Assembly: GCA_018267575.1 (NCBI GenBank)
Contig: JAFDYF010000045.1
Span: forward strand, 1 to 46,505
Source of the DNA: Bacteroidota bacterium
GTDB lineage: Bacteria; Bacteroidota; Bacteroidia; Chitinophagales; Chitinophagaceae
Direction: 5' to 3'
Length of the DNA stretch: 46,505 nucleotides
The position numbers and the translations under genes were made by a program. The notes below the pieces were generated by a model. It saw only the letters and a program-made list of their open reading frames with translations. It made no database searches and had not been told where the DNA came from. Each line of letters starts with the position of its first letter. The first letter of the stretch is position 1. This document shows positions 7,826-17,388 of the stretch, piece after piece.

Positions 7826-7843
7826 ATAAAATTAATTCTCAAT

Positions 7844-10800
7844 CTAGAACCAAGAACCTATAAAGGTTTCATTTGCCTTCCCGCTCCATTTTCTTCTTCT
7901 CCTCGCCACTGCCACCCGTTGGATCAAAGTGGTTATAATCATCAAAGGAATGAAAAGGAAAATGAATGGGGGAATACCCAAGAATGAAATCCATTTACCA
8001 CCAAACATTCTTCTCATCGGTCTTCTCAAACGTTCAGCGATCAAATACATGCCCGGCACCATAAATAGCGTCATGAAGAAGGCAAAGGCCAAACCAAATA
8101 TAATTGTCCAGCTCAGTGGTTTCCAGAAAGCCACGTTATCACCACCAATGAAGATGTGTGGGTTCAATTCAGAGAATAAAGTCACAAAGTTGATATTGAA
8201 CCCTACCGCTATAGGAATAAAAGCAAGTATTGCAGCAACTGCGGTCAACAATACGGGAATAATACGGGTTTTACCAGCTTGTATCACCGCTTCCCTTGTT
8301 TTCATGCCTCTAGCTCGAAGTTCATCGGCAAACTCAATAACCAAGATACCGTTCTTTACTACGATACCCGCCAAGCCTACGATACCCAAACCCGTCATCA
8401 GCACGGATACTTCCATACCTGTGATAGAAAAACCAATAAACACACCGATAATGGAGAACACAATCTCTGTTAATATGATAATGGGCTTACTCACGCTATT
8501 GAACTGGGTTACCAACACCAGCAAAATAATCATCAAAGCAATGACCAAGGCTTTCAATAGGAAGGCACCTGTTTCAGCTTGTTGTTCGCCCTCGCCGGTT
8601 TGCTTGATGCTGACATCATCTGGTTTTTTATTAAAAGCAGCGATATATTTTGCAATCACCGAATTCACACCGGTAGCATTATATCCCTGGGTAGTCAGTA
8701 CATTGGAACGCAAAGTGATCAATCTTTTTTCATTTTTTCGTTTCACACTACCTAGCGTATTCGTTGGCTCCACATTTACCAGTGAACCAATAGGTATTTG
8801 CTTGATGGCCCCGCCACTGGCAATATCCCTGAAAGCAATACGCATGTTCAAGAGGTTGTCCAGATTTTGACGCTGCAATTCGTTCATCCTTAATTGGATC
8901 TTATATTCGTCCTTCCCTTCTTTTATTTTGGAAACCTCTTTCCCGAATAAAGCCGTACGGATCTGCTGGCCAATCTGTGCGGAAGATACACCGGAAATCA
9001 GTGCCCGATCGCGGTCAACAGTAAGCGTAATTTCAGGATTGTCCAAATCGATGTCCATTTTCAATTCCTCCACTCCTGGCACTTGGATGGAATCAAGATA
9101 ATCTTTCAGTGCGCTTGCGGTTTTTACCAAATCATCAAAATTCTCACTCGATATTTCAATATTGATGGGAGGATCGGTGGGAGGACCTCCAGATTCTTGA
9201 TCAACACTAATCTCTGCACCCGGTATCCCTTTCATTGCCGCCCTAATCTTATCCAGATAAGGCTTGGTAGAGACCCCATGTCTTTTTTCAAATTGCACAA
9301 AAGAAACCTGTACCCTTCCCAATTCGCTCCGAGTGCTTCGATCACCACTAGCCGGATCGCTTGCCCCAATGGCCACATTGCTAATCACACTTTCCACTAA
9401 GGGATTCTTTTTCCCGCTATCCACACCAAGTACCTTATTCACACGGTTTTCCAAAACCTTGGTAACAGAATCGGTATAATCCACATTCGTTCCTACAGGA
9501 AGTTTGAGATATACATAGATTTGATTGGGATCCGCCTTGGGGAAAAACACAATACCTACCCGGCCAGAGGAAACCGAAGCACCGAATATCATAAAAGAAA
9601 GCACCAACAAACCAAAAGTGCCCAACAACAAATGCACAGGTCTCCAGCCTTTCAACGCCCAACGCAACAGACTTTCATAATGCCCCATAATCCAAGGCAA
9701 GGCCCTGTTTTGAAAAGCATGTATGGCATCATCCAGCACATAACGGTTCAGCAAAATCATCAACATACAGAATATGACAAAATTGCCAAGGAAGGTGGCA
9801 TGCATCAGATCCAACAAAATACCGGCAGCAATCGCAATCCAAAATGAAGGCTTTTTGAAAATAGCACTCTTGGGTTCTTTTTCACCCTCGGGGTGGTTCA
9901 TAAAATCCACCGCAAAAACCGGGTTCATAATAAATGCCACAATCAATGATGCAGCCAAAGTAAATATGAGCATGGTAGGTAGGTAAACCATGAACTTACC
10001 AATAATGCCTGGCCAAAAAAGTAAAGGGAAAAATGGAGCCAACATGGTAAGTGTACCTGCCAACACGGGTACAAAAACCTCACCTGCAGCCATTTTAGCC
10101 GAAGTATAGGCTGTTAATTTACCCGCGCCCTGCACGAATATGCGGTGCGTGTTTTCAATCACCACAATCGCATCATCCACTATAATCCCTAGTGCAAATA
10201 AGAGCGCAAATAATACCATGAAATTTAAGGTAACATGCGAGCCCACTATCAAATCCGCACCAGGTAGGCACACAAAGGCCACAAACATACTGAGCGGCAC
10301 GGATAGTGCTACAAAAAAAGCATTGGTAACCCCCATAAAAAACATCAACACAATCAATACCAGCACAAAACCAATCACAATTGAGTTGACCAGATCTTTA
10401 AAAGAAGCTTCTGTCTGTATCTTTTGGTCGCCCGTAATCACAGCTTTCAGATCTTTGGGGAACAAAACCCCTCTAGCTTCTTCCACTGCTTTTTGTACAG
10501 CATCGCTGGTCTCGATCAGGTTCTCACCACTTCGCTTAATAATATTGAGGGTTACCACATTCTTCCCGTCCAATCGGGCATAGCTCTCTTTTTCTTTGGT
10601 GGTATCCTTAACGACCGCGATATCTTTTAAATAAACAGGAGTGCCGGTTGCATTGCGCACCACAATCTTGGCGATATCATCAGCGGTTTTCAGTTGCCCT
10701 TTCAATTGAAGGGTGCGTTTCATATTGCCCACATCCAATAGACCGCCGGAAATATCCATATTCTCTCTTTGCACAGCATTCGAAATATCATCGAAAGTGA

Positions 10801-11434
10801 CCCCAGCACTCTGCATCCTGAAATTGTCAACATTAATTTGGAACTCACGTTCAGGTGCACCCACAATATCAATACGGTTAATCTGTGGTAGTTCTTCCAG
10901 TTTATCTTTTAGGTCATCAGAAAATTTCTTGAGCTTTTGCAGATCATAATCACCGCTTAGGTTCACGTACATAATTGGCTGGTCGCTCAGGTTCACTTCC
11001 AAAGCCGTGGGCTGTACGGTCAGGTCTGTGGGAAGATCTTGCTTTGCCTTGTCAATAGCATCCTTTACCTTCTGCAAGGCCACTTCCGTTTTTACTTCCG
11101 TATCGAACTCTACAATTATGGCAGAATAATCCTGTTGGGAGGTACTGGTGAATTTTTTGATCTTCGCTCCTGTGATTCCCTTGATCTGCTTTTCAATAGG
11201 CCTGGTGACCAAGTTCTCAATATCTTTTGGGGAATTGCCCACATAAGTGGTCTGCACATAAATCGTGGGGATCACAATATCAGGAAACTGCTCTTTGGGC
11301 AGCGTGACAAACTGATAAACCCCCATGACACTAATAATGAGTATCATCAAATAAACAGCCGTCTTGTTGCTGATGCTCCAGGATGTAGGCGCAAACTCTT
11401 TGAACTTTCCCTTTACGTTTTCTAATACGCTCAT
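7844..11434 (-). CDS. RND efflux pump inner-membrane transporter (HAE1/AcrB type)
   Basis: Proton-driven exporter of the tripartite pump encoded by this operon. The relay residues of the family are present: Asp420-Asp421 in GIIVDDAIVVIEN (helix 4) and Lys1027 in GIVVKNGILVIEF (helix 10). It has two large periplasmic loops carrying the porter domain. At 1196 residues it is about 150 longer than AcrB. The extra length comes from a hydrophobic insertion between the two halves (about 530-570, two added helices), an insertion after TM10-11 (SELNPHIFIGG region) and a C-terminal extra helix followed by a basic RRRRKW stretch. It is the last gene of the operon, 89 bases after the adaptor. Substrates cannot be read from sequence. 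Confidence 0.93.
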   Translation of the reverse strand: MSVLENVKGKFKEFAPTSWSISNKTAVYLMILIISVMGVYQFVTLPKEQFPDIVIPTIYVQTTYVGNSPKDIENLVTRPIEKQIKGITGAKIKKFTSTSQQDYSAIIVEFDTEVKTEVALQKVKDAIDKAKQDLPTDLTVQPTALEVNLSDQPIMYVNLSGDYDLQKLKKFSDDLKDKLEELPQINRIDIVGAPEREFQINVDNFRMQSAGVTFDDISNAVQRENMDISGGLLDVGNMKRTLQLKGQLKTADDIAKIVVRNATGTPVYLKDIAVVKDTTKEKESYARLDGKNVVTLNIIKRSGENLIETSDAVQKAVEEARGVLFPKDLKAVITGDQKIQTEASFKDLVNSIVIGFVLVLIVLMFFMGVTNAFFVALSVPLSMFVAFVCLPGADLIVGSHVTLNFMVLFALLFALGIIVDDAIVVIENTHRIFVQGAGKLTAYTSAKMAAGEVFVPVLAGTLTMLAPFFPLLFWPGIIGKFMVYLPTMLIFTLAASLIVAFIMNPVFAVDFMNHPEGEKEPKSAIFKKPSFWIAIAAGILLDLMHATFLGNFVIFCMLMILLNRYVLDDAIHAFQNRALPWIMGHYESLLRWALKGWRPVHLLLGTFGLLVLSFMIFGASVSSGRVGIVFFPKADPNQIYVYLKLPVGTNVDYTDSVTKVLENRVNKVLGVDSGKKNPLVESVISNVAIGASDPASGDRSTRSELGRVQVSFVQFEKRHGVSTKPYLDKIRAAMKGIPGAEISVDQESGGPPTDPPINIEISSENFDDLVKTASALKDYLDSIQVPGVEELKMDIDLDNPEITLTVDRDRALISGVSSAQIGQQIRTALFGKEVSKIKEGKDEYKIQLRMNELQRQNLDNLLNMRIAFRDIASGGAIKQIPIGSLVNVEPTNTLGSVKRKNEKRLITLRSNVLTTQGYNATGVNSVIAKYIAAFNKKPDDVSIKQTGEGEQQAETGAFLLKALVIALMIILLVLVTQFNSVSKPIIILTEIVFSIIGVFIGFSITGMEVSVLMTGLGIVGLAGIVVKNGILVIEFADELRARGMKTREAVIQAGKTRIIPVLLTAVAAILAFIPIAVGFNINFVTLFSELNPHIFIGGDNVAFWKPLSWTIIFGLAFAFFMTLFMVPGMYLIAERLRRPMRRMFGGKWISFLGIPPFIFLFIPLMIITTLIQRVAVARRRRKWSGKANETFIGSWF

Positions 11435-11523
11435 ACAATTTGTTTAAATAAAATAGAACCTTCATGGTAGAAGCGAGCGATGCGCTTCTTAATAATTATT
11501 TTCAACGATTCAAATGTTCAGGT

Positions 11524-12723
11524 TTATTGACCAGTTGTTATAGATTGACCTTCATACAAACCTTGGAAACCTTCCACAATAATGCGATCTCCCTCTTTCA
11601 AGCCACTCTTAACTTCCATCTTGTCTCCATAAAATTCGCCTACCTGCACAGGTCTCTTCCTCGCCACCATTTTCCCATTTTCTTGGGTAGCAGCTACCAT
11701 CACGAATTTCCCTTTATCATCTGTCTGCAAAGTGTTGACCGGAACGGTTAAAGTATTCTTAACCGCATAATCCAATATTTTCACCATTGCCACCTGATTG
11801 GGGTAAAACTCTTTACCAGAAGGAATTTTTGCTTCTATATAAAAACTACGGCTGTTGTTATCAATCAAAGGGCTAGTCACATTCACCACGGCATCAATGG
11901 TTTTATTGATATCCGGAAGGTTGATGATCAAATGACTGCCCACTTTTACTTTACCCAAATAATTTTCAGGTACCTGTGTGGTCACTTTTAAGTTTTGTTT
12001 GTTAACAATTTTTATTTGATTGACCCCACTGAAAATTTCTCCTACCCGAATATTTACATCGTCAGCCACCCCATCCACATCGCTATAAACGGAAGTAAAA
12101 TTCACCTGTTCTTGGGCGTTTTTCAAGTTGTCGTTTTGGGCTTTATATTGGGCTTCCAAATTTTCAGCACTTGTTTTTGCGGCGAGTACGTCCACTTCGG
12201 TACCTATTCCTTGAGCCCAAAGATTCTGTCTTCTTTTAAACAAATCTTTGGCCAAGTCCATTTGCGATTTAATTGCAACTAAACTTTGTTGTGCAGCGCT
12301 CAGTGATTGCTTAGCGATCACATCATCCATTTTCAGCAATAATTGACCTTTCCGAACCCGATCCCCTGTTTTTACAAAAAGTGCCTTTACCTGGCCGGGG
12401 TTGCCACGGGGAGTAATAAAAGAAATATTCACTGCATCCACCTTTCCTTGAAGATCGATATAATGGTCAAAACTGGTCGGCACGACGGTCGCGATAGCCA
12501 CCAGTTTTGGCTTTTCATTGTTGGTCGCTGAAGTGTCGAGCCTTTTGATCTCTTTCTCCAGAGTAGCAATCTGATCGCCAATCTTAGCCTGATCGGATTT
12601 TAATTTTTCAAGAGCCTCTTTTTTGGTAGCCAGTTCGGACTTGTTGTCCTTTGATGACCCCGCCCCGCAGGAAGACAGCAAAAGGATTTCCGCAGCCACC
12701 ACTATGTTCCATATTCTTTTCAT
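11524..12723 (-). CDS. RND efflux periplasmic adaptor (membrane fusion protein), lipoprotein
   Basis: Links the pump to the outer-membrane channel. The 399-residue protein has a lipoprotein signal with lipobox LSSC (Cys19), then a lysine/glutamate-rich coiled coil (about 30-66), and then the standard adaptor order: barrel-sandwich half (VKTGDRVRKGQLLLKMDD), alpha-hairpin, beta-barrel and membrane-proximal domain (VQVGEFYGDKMEVKSGLKEGDRIIVEG). The N-terminal coiled coil ahead of the lipoyl half is an addition to the minimal adaptor. The 23-base gap to the TolC-like gene upstream supports one operon. Confidence 0.92.
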   Translation of the reverse strand: MKRIWNIVVAAEILLLSSCGAGSSKDNKSELATKKEALEKLKSDQAKIGDQIATLEKEIKRLDTSATNNEKPKLVAIATVVPTSFDHYIDLQGKVDAVNISFITPRGNPGQVKALFVKTGDRVRKGQLLLKMDDVIAKQSLSAAQQSLVAIKSQMDLAKDLFKRRQNLWAQGIGTEVDVLAAKTSAENLEAQYKAQNDNLKNAQEQVNFTSVYSDVDGVADDVNIRVGEIFSGVNQIKIVNKQNLKVTTQVPENYLGKVKVGSHLIINLPDINKTIDAVVNVTSPLIDNNSRSFYIEAKIPSGKEFYPNQVAMVKILDYAVKNTLTVPVNTLQTDDKGKFVMVAATQENGKMVARKRPVQVGEFYGDKMEVKSGLKEGDRIIVEGFQGLYEGQSITTGQ

Positions 12724-12746
12724 GATACTTTATTTAATCAGTTTGG

Positions 12747-14108
12747 TTAATAATTTAGTTTACCGATTGCTTTTTGATAATCCACTTTAGCAATCACAGC
12801 ATCGTACAACGCTGTAATAAAACTGGTTTGCGCGGTAATCAAATCTGTTTGTGCATTCGTAATATCTGTATTCGATGCTAGGCCTGACTCATATTTTTTC
12901 TTCGTTTGGTTATATACAGATTCGGCCAATGACATATTTTTTCTTTGAAAGTCCACCGTTAACACATCGCTCCTAAACTTGTTTTGCGATTGTGCTACTT
13001 CATTGTCGATGGCATTTTTCAAGTTGTCTATTTGGTTCTGGGTTTGTATCAACTGAAGCCTTGCCTTTTTAAGATTTGCATTTTTTGAAAACCCGCTAAA
13101 AATCGGCACGTTAATATTTAACCCCACATACGCAGTGGTAAACCAAATCCCACTTTGTGTGAAGAAATCATAGGTATTACCCAATGCATTTTTCTGATAA
13201 GCGGCATTGATACTTGCTGTTGGCAAATAACTGTATTTGTATCTTTTGATATTGTACTCTCCTAATGACTTGGCTATGCCCAGCAATTGATAGTCATTCC
13301 GGTCTTCATAGCGATAGGCTGTGTCCGAAAGCATCCCACTTTTTAAATCATCTTCTGAAAAATTTTCAGAAAGAATCAATGAGTCTTTCACGGGCATCCC
13401 TAAAAGATATTTAAGTGCCAAATATCCATTGTCAATATTCGTTAGTACCAATTGCTTTTGTGTTTGCAGGTTTGCTAATTGCACGGTTACACGATCAATA
13501 TCCAATTTTTCCACAAAACCATTTGCATACAAAACTTTGGTATCGTCCAATAATTTCTGTGCCCTTGCTATATTCGCATCCAACTGTTTCATCTGCGTTT
13601 TGCTCACTACCAATTGGTAATATATTTTGTATATGTTAACCCCAATGGATTCTCGAGTCAAGTCAATGGATTTTTGATAATAATCAATCGAGGCTTTTCT
13701 TGCTTGCAACCCAACGAAAACCTGACCGTCAAAAATCGTTTGGGTTAACTGCACAATTCCAGAAGCGCTGTACTGAGGCTGAAAACTCACCGCCATATAA
13801 GTTCCCGGGGTTCCTCCGAAAAATTGGGCGGGCACCAGGGTTACCGGGGTTTTCAAGAAATCGGTACTGGAACCAGTTGCGGTAATCGTAGGCAATGCAC
13901 CCGCAGTGATGCTCTTGTTGGTCTGTTCCTGTATCTGCAAATCTAAAAGAGCATTTTTTACCTGCACATTATGACTTCGTGAATAATCTAAACATTCCTT
14001 AACCGAAAATGAGTGAACTTCGGGTGCTTTTTGGGCATGGGCCACCAAAAAAATATTTGAAGCCAATAGAGCCAGTATCCCCATTCTTATCCTATTCATA
14101 CATTCCAT
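12747..14108 (-). CDS. TolC family outer-membrane efflux channel
   Basis: Outer-membrane exit duct of the pump. The 453-residue protein has a signal peptide ending in LVAHAQ and two copies of the outer-membrane-efflux repeat: long helical stretches rich in Gln, Asn and Leu (about 150-240 and 350-440) separated by beta-strand segments. The reading frame overlaps the end of tetR by 17 bases if translation starts at the first Met (14108) or by 8 bases if it starts at the fourth residue (MNRIRM, 14099); the latter gives a cleaner signal peptide. The overlap implies translational coupling. Confidence 0.92.
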   Translation of the reverse strand: MECMNRIRMGILALLASNIFLVAHAQKAPEVHSFSVKECLDYSRSHNVQVKNALLDLQIQEQTNKSITAGALPTITATGSSTDFLKTPVTLVPAQFFGGTPGTYMAVSFQPQYSASGIVQLTQTIFDGQVFVGLQARKASIDYYQKSIDLTRESIGVNIYKIYYQLVVSKTQMKQLDANIARAQKLLDDTKVLYANGFVEKLDIDRVTVQLANLQTQKQLVLTNIDNGYLALKYLLGMPVKDSLILSENFSEDDLKSGMLSDTAYRYEDRNDYQLLGIAKSLGEYNIKRYKYSYLPTASINAAYQKNALGNTYDFFTQSGIWFTTAYVGLNINVPIFSGFSKNANLKKARLQLIQTQNQIDNLKNAIDNEVAQSQNKFRSDVLTVDFQRKNMSLAESVYNQTKKKYESGLASNTDITNAQTDLITAQTSFITALYDAVIAKVDYQKAIGKLNY

Positions 14109-14721
14109 GTTTATTATTTTTTGTATGCTGCTGCATGTATTTTTCCATCAACTTCCTTCCTTTGGAAGTGGTGATGCCATATAAAAACAAATAGGCAATC
14201 TCATTCAGTACATCGTGTATCCGATATCGGTTATGCGGGAATATATCCGGGTTGAATACCATAAAAATGGATTCGATCCGATACCTGGTCACAATTTCAA
14301 TATCGATTTCTTCCCGATAAGCCCCCTCCTCTATGCCGCGCTTAAGGTTTCCCTTGATAGCAGTGAACAGGAACTGTTGCTTAAAATCCTTGAACCGTTT
14401 AAAAGTCCGGGGATGATGTTTTTCCAGATCGTACATAATCAGTGGGTTCATCCCCTTCAACATTTCTTCCATTTCAACAGTAGCCATCAAAACCTCATGC
14501 ACGGCATCTTCCGAATCATTTCGGAAATGGATGCACTCTTCCTCGTTCTGTTTTATTTCCTCACCAATCACGGCATCCACCACCTCATCTTTATCAGCGT
14601 AAAACTGGTAAATCGTTTTCTTGCTGATTCCCAATTGGGCAGCAATCTCGTCCATGGTAATAGACCGGATACCATAACGCATGAACAGCTCCGTAGCTTT
14701 GACAAGTATTCGCTCTTTCAT
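14092..14721 (-). CDS. TetR family repressor of the efflux operon
   Basis: First gene of the pump operon. The 209-residue protein has an N-terminal TetR helix-turn-helix (residues 20-42, with MDEIAAQLGISKKTIYQFY) and a divergent helical ligand-binding domain. Its position, the overlap with the tolC-like gene and the inverted repeat next to its -7 box argue that it represses its own operon (inference). The ligand is likely a pump substrate, unknown here. Confidence 0.92.
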   Translation of the reverse strand: MKERILVKATELFMRYGIRSITMDEIAAQLGISKKTIYQFYADKDEVVDAVIGEEIKQNEEECIHFRNDSEDAVHEVLMATVEMEEMLKGMNPLIMYDLEKHHPRTFKRFKDFKQQFLFTAIKGNLKRGIEEGAYREEIDIEIVTRYRIESIFMVFNPDIFPHNRYRIHDVLNEIAYLFLYGITTSKGRKLMEKYMQQHTKNNKHGMYE

Positions 14722-14746
14722 TCTTCTTTTTGGCTTAAATCGGGGA

Positions 14747-14754
14747 CAAAACTA
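14747..14754 (-). promoter_or_regulatory. -7 box of the tetR-efflux operon
   Basis: Read on the minus strand, TAGTTTTG fits TAnnTTTG and is followed by TCCCC; the ATG lies 25 bases further on. It lies directly beside the candidate operator at 14756-14783. Confidence 0.6.
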
Positions 14755-14755
14755 T

Positions 14756-14783
14756 GGAAACTTTTCATGTTACCAAAGTTTCC
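14756..14783. promoter_or_regulatory. Candidate TetR operator
   Basis: A perfect inverted repeat, GGAAACTTT (14756-14764) and AAAGTTTCC (14775-14783), with a 10-base spacer. It begins one base upstream of the -7 box of the tetR gene, so a bound dimer would block the promoter. Size and position are typical for TetR-family self-repression; binding is inferred. Confidence 0.6.
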
Positions 14784-14892
14784 GACTAAAAATTTTCCTT
14801 CCCTTTACATTCGGTATATATATTGGATAAATGGCAATCCCCTATACGGGTTAGTTATTGATAAAATAATGCAACAAGCTCCTTTTAATGAC

Positions 14893-14900
14893 TAAATTTG
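14893..14900 (+). promoter_or_regulatory. -7 box of the DUF502 gene
   Basis: TAAATTTG matches TAnnTTTG, 19 bases before the ATG at 14920. No convincing -33 element is seen at the usual distance. Confidence 0.5.
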
Positions 14901-14919
14901 GTTTGCCAAACTACAGTTC

Positions 14920-15549
14920 ATGAAAACGAGGCAGATCCTACGCAGGCTTTTTAAAGTTTTTTTGCAAGGATTGATAATTCTTGCGCCCATTGCTATCACC
15001 ATTTTTGCGGTTACTTCTTTGTTTAGCTGGATCGATGGGATACTGCCCAACCTGATGCATACGCTTTTTCCCAATTGGGTAAAATTGGATGAGTATGGGT
15101 CTCCAAAACGCATACCCGGCCTTGGGTTTATTGTAGTGGTAGTGATCGTGATGCTAGTTGGCTATGTATCCTCTTCGTTTATTGTTAGCCGTTTGGTTGA
15201 GCTGTTTGATAAGATATTGGAAAAAACACCCGGTATCAAAATCATCTACAGTACCGTAAAAGATTTTTTTGAAGCTTTTGCGGGTAATAAACGCAAATTC
15301 GACAGGGCGGTTCTTGTGAGCATCGAGGCACCAGATATCTGGAAAATCGGTTTTATCACACAGGATGAACTAAAACAATTCGGGCTACGCGATTATGTGT
15401 CCGTTTATGTTCCACAGTCCTACGCCTTTGCAGGGAATTTGTATTTTGTAGAAAAAGACCGGGTAAGGGTATTGACCGATATTAGCTCTGCAGATGCCAT
15501 GAAGTTTGCCATCTCTGGTGGTGTTACCGAAATTGAAGAAGAAAAATAG
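14920..15549 (+). CDS. DUF502 family membrane protein
   Basis: A 209-residue inner-membrane protein with two transmembrane helices (about 12-35 and 66-90) and a C-terminal soluble domain ending in acidic residues. It matches the DUF502 family by the opening GLIILAPIAITIF, the TPGIKIIYSTVKDFFEAF segment and the VYVPQSYAFAGN motif near residue 165. The function of the family is not established. It is divergent from the efflux operon, and its gene is probably not part of an operon. An AT-only 16-base palindrome just after the stop (15551-15566) might end transcription weakly. Confidence 0.85.
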   Translation: MKTRQILRRLFKVFLQGLIILAPIAITIFAVTSLFSWIDGILPNLMHTLFPNWVKLDEYGSPKRIPGLGFIVVVVIVMLVGYVSSSFIVSRLVELFDKILEKTPGIKIIYSTVKDFFEAFAGNKRKFDRAVLVSIEAPDIWKIGFITQDELKQFGLRDYVSVYVPQSYAFAGNLYFVEKDRVRVLTDISSADAMKFAISGGVTEIEEEK

Positions 15550-15646
15550 TTAGTTTTTAAAAACTACTTTCATTAACTGCGTGGCATCATACTTGCAACG
15601 CTTCATCCGAACTCAGCTTAATTAGTTAACCATTCATTAGCCTGCT

Positions 15647-16609
15647 ATGAAAAAACTAATTGTTGTTCTGTTCCTTTCATTGATTTACCATCCAGTATTT
15701 TCATGGGGATTTTTTGCCCACAAAAAAATCAATTATTATGCTGTGTTTTTACTTCCGCCAGAAATGATGGTTTTGTATAAACCCAATATCGATTTCATCA
15801 GCGAGCATTCCGTAGACCCGGACAAACGGAGATATGTAAACCCTGCAGAAGGTCCGAGACATTATTTGGATATAGACCATTATGGTAGCTACCCTTTCCC
15901 TGAATTGCCAAGGCGCTGGAAAGATGCGGTAAACAAATTTTCTGAAGACAGTTTACAACAATATGGGATTGTGCCATGGTGGGTAGAAACCATGCAGCAA
16001 AGACTGGTTCTGGCGTTTAAAGAAAAAAACCATTCCAAGATTTTAAAATTATCGGCAGACTTGGGCCATTATATTGCAGATGCACATGTGCCCCTCCATG
16101 CCAGCAGCAATCATAATGGCCAATTGACCAACCAACAAGGTATACATGGGTTTTGGGAGTCTAGGATACCAGAGTTATTAGCAGATAAAGAATGGGATTT
16201 TTTTATTGGCAAAGCAAAATTTATCGAACAAACACAGGATTTTATCTGGAGAACCATTTTGGAAAGCGCCGCCCTTGCTGATTCTGTTCTACAAATTGAA
16301 AAAAATTTGAACCAAAATTTTCCTAGCGACAAAAAATATGCTTTTGAAGAAAGGAATGGAACCATCACCAGACAATATTCATCCCATTATGCGATGGCAT
16401 ATGACCAAAAGCTCAACCACATGATTGAGAGAAGAATGCGAGAATCCATTTTTGCGGTAGCTAGTTTCTGGTTCACCGCATGGGTGAATGCAGGCCAACC
16501 AGATCTAAAAAGTCTTACAAATAAAAGTTTCACCGAAAACGACCTCAAAGAATTTGAAATACTTAATCATGCTTGGAAAAATAAATCCATAATGGGAAGG
16601 GTAGAGTAA
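15647..16609 (+). CDS. Secreted zinc-dependent phospholipase C / S1-P1 nuclease-like protein
   Basis: A 320-residue exported protein. After a signal peptide (residues 1-19, ending VFS) the mature chain would begin with Trp20, and His25 follows; in this fold the N-terminal Trp and nearby His bind zinc. Further ligands are suggested by SADLGHYIADAHVPLH (HxxxDxH pattern) and GIHGFWES. The same fold is used by phospholipase C and by S1/P1 nucleases, and sequence alone does not tell which substrate this one cuts. Homologues of this length with the RRYVNPAEGPRHYLDIDHYG segment are common in Bacteroidota. Confidence 0.82.
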   Translation: MKKLIVVLFLSLIYHPVFSWGFFAHKKINYYAVFLLPPEMMVLYKPNIDFISEHSVDPDKRRYVNPAEGPRHYLDIDHYGSYPFPELPRRWKDAVNKFSEDSLQQYGIVPWWVETMQQRLVLAFKEKNHSKILKLSADLGHYIADAHVPLHASSNHNGQLTNQQGIHGFWESRIPELLADKEWDFFIGKAKFIEQTQDFIWRTILESAALADSVLQIEKNLNQNFPSDKKYAFEERNGTITRQYSSHYAMAYDQKLNHMIERRMRESIFAVASFWFTAWVNAGQPDLKSLTNKSFTENDLKEFEILNHAWKNKSIMGRVE

Positions 16610-16675
16610 ATATTCGATTTCATGTTTACAATGCAGCCCTTTTATAGTAAAACCTTTTCGTGCCTTTTTAAGTAA

Positions 16676-17380
16676 CTACTTTAATTTATTTTCCAAAAAC
16701 GCCAAAGTCATTCCCCATGCTTCTTTCGCTGCTTGCGGGTGATAGCTTTTGCGTTCATCACAATGGAATGCATGATCCGCATAGGAAATCACCACATTGA
16801 TAAAATCTTTTTTTGCTTCCTCTAGTGCCTTTCTTACCGTTTCCACATGATCAGCTGTAATATGGGCATCCAAGCCACCCCAAAACATCAACTGGGGCGC
16901 ATGTATTTCTTTCAAGCGATGGGCAAGTGGTGGCATTCCTCCCGCATAATAGGAAACCGAAGCTGCCAGTGGCAAAACCATATTGGCGATAAAGGAAACT
17001 CGCCCGCCCATGCAAAAACCGATACTGCCAATCTTGTCCTTGATGATATTGGGTTGCTGTTGCAGCCAATCAAAAGCGGCTTTACTATCCATTTCCAATT
17101 GCTCTGTGGTCAATGCCCTTAATATGGGCATCACTTTTTCAAGGTCGGTGTAAGGAACATCCATCCCTGTTGCCGTTCGGTGAAAAAGTTCGGGAGCGAT
17201 CACGGCATAACCTTGTGCAGAAAGTCGATCTGCCACATTCCTAATATGGTGGTTCACGCCAAAAGCTTCCTGAAAAAGAAGGATGCCCGGAAGGGGTCCG
17301 GTTTCTTTTTGGGGAAATGAGATATAGGCTTCCATTGATGTGCCATCGGCTACATAAAGCGTAACATAATTTTCTTTCAT
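16676..17380 (-). CDS. Dienelactone hydrolase family protein
   Basis: An alpha/beta hydrolase of 234 residues with the DLH triad: the nucleophile Cys in GFCMGG, Asp in GGLDAH and His in ADHAFHCD. The family opens lactones or esters; the substrate is not predictable. The start is set at 17380 (MKENYVTLYVADG): the frame stays open to 17437, but a start there would overlap the end of the upstream glucosidase gene by 49 bases and add 19 residues of unlike composition. With 17380 the gap to the glucosidase is 8 bases, so the two are almost surely co-transcribed. Confidence 0.88.
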   Translation of the reverse strand: MKENYVTLYVADGTSMEAYISFPQKETGPLPGILLFQEAFGVNHHIRNVADRLSAQGYAVIAPELFHRTATGMDVPYTDLEKVMPILRALTTEQLEMDSKAAFDWLQQQPNIIKDKIGSIGFCMGGRVSFIANMVLPLAASVSYYAGGMPPLAHRLKEIHAPQLMFWGGLDAHITADHVETVRKALEEAKKDFINVVISYADHAFHCDERKSYHPQAAKEAWGMTLAFLENKLK

Positions 17381-17388
17381 GGTAAATA

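Noticed and set aside
7929..8870. A 313-codon plus-strand frame opposite the RND pump
   Set aside because: Antisense shadow of the pump gene with low-complexity Ser/Thr/Pro content and no domain.
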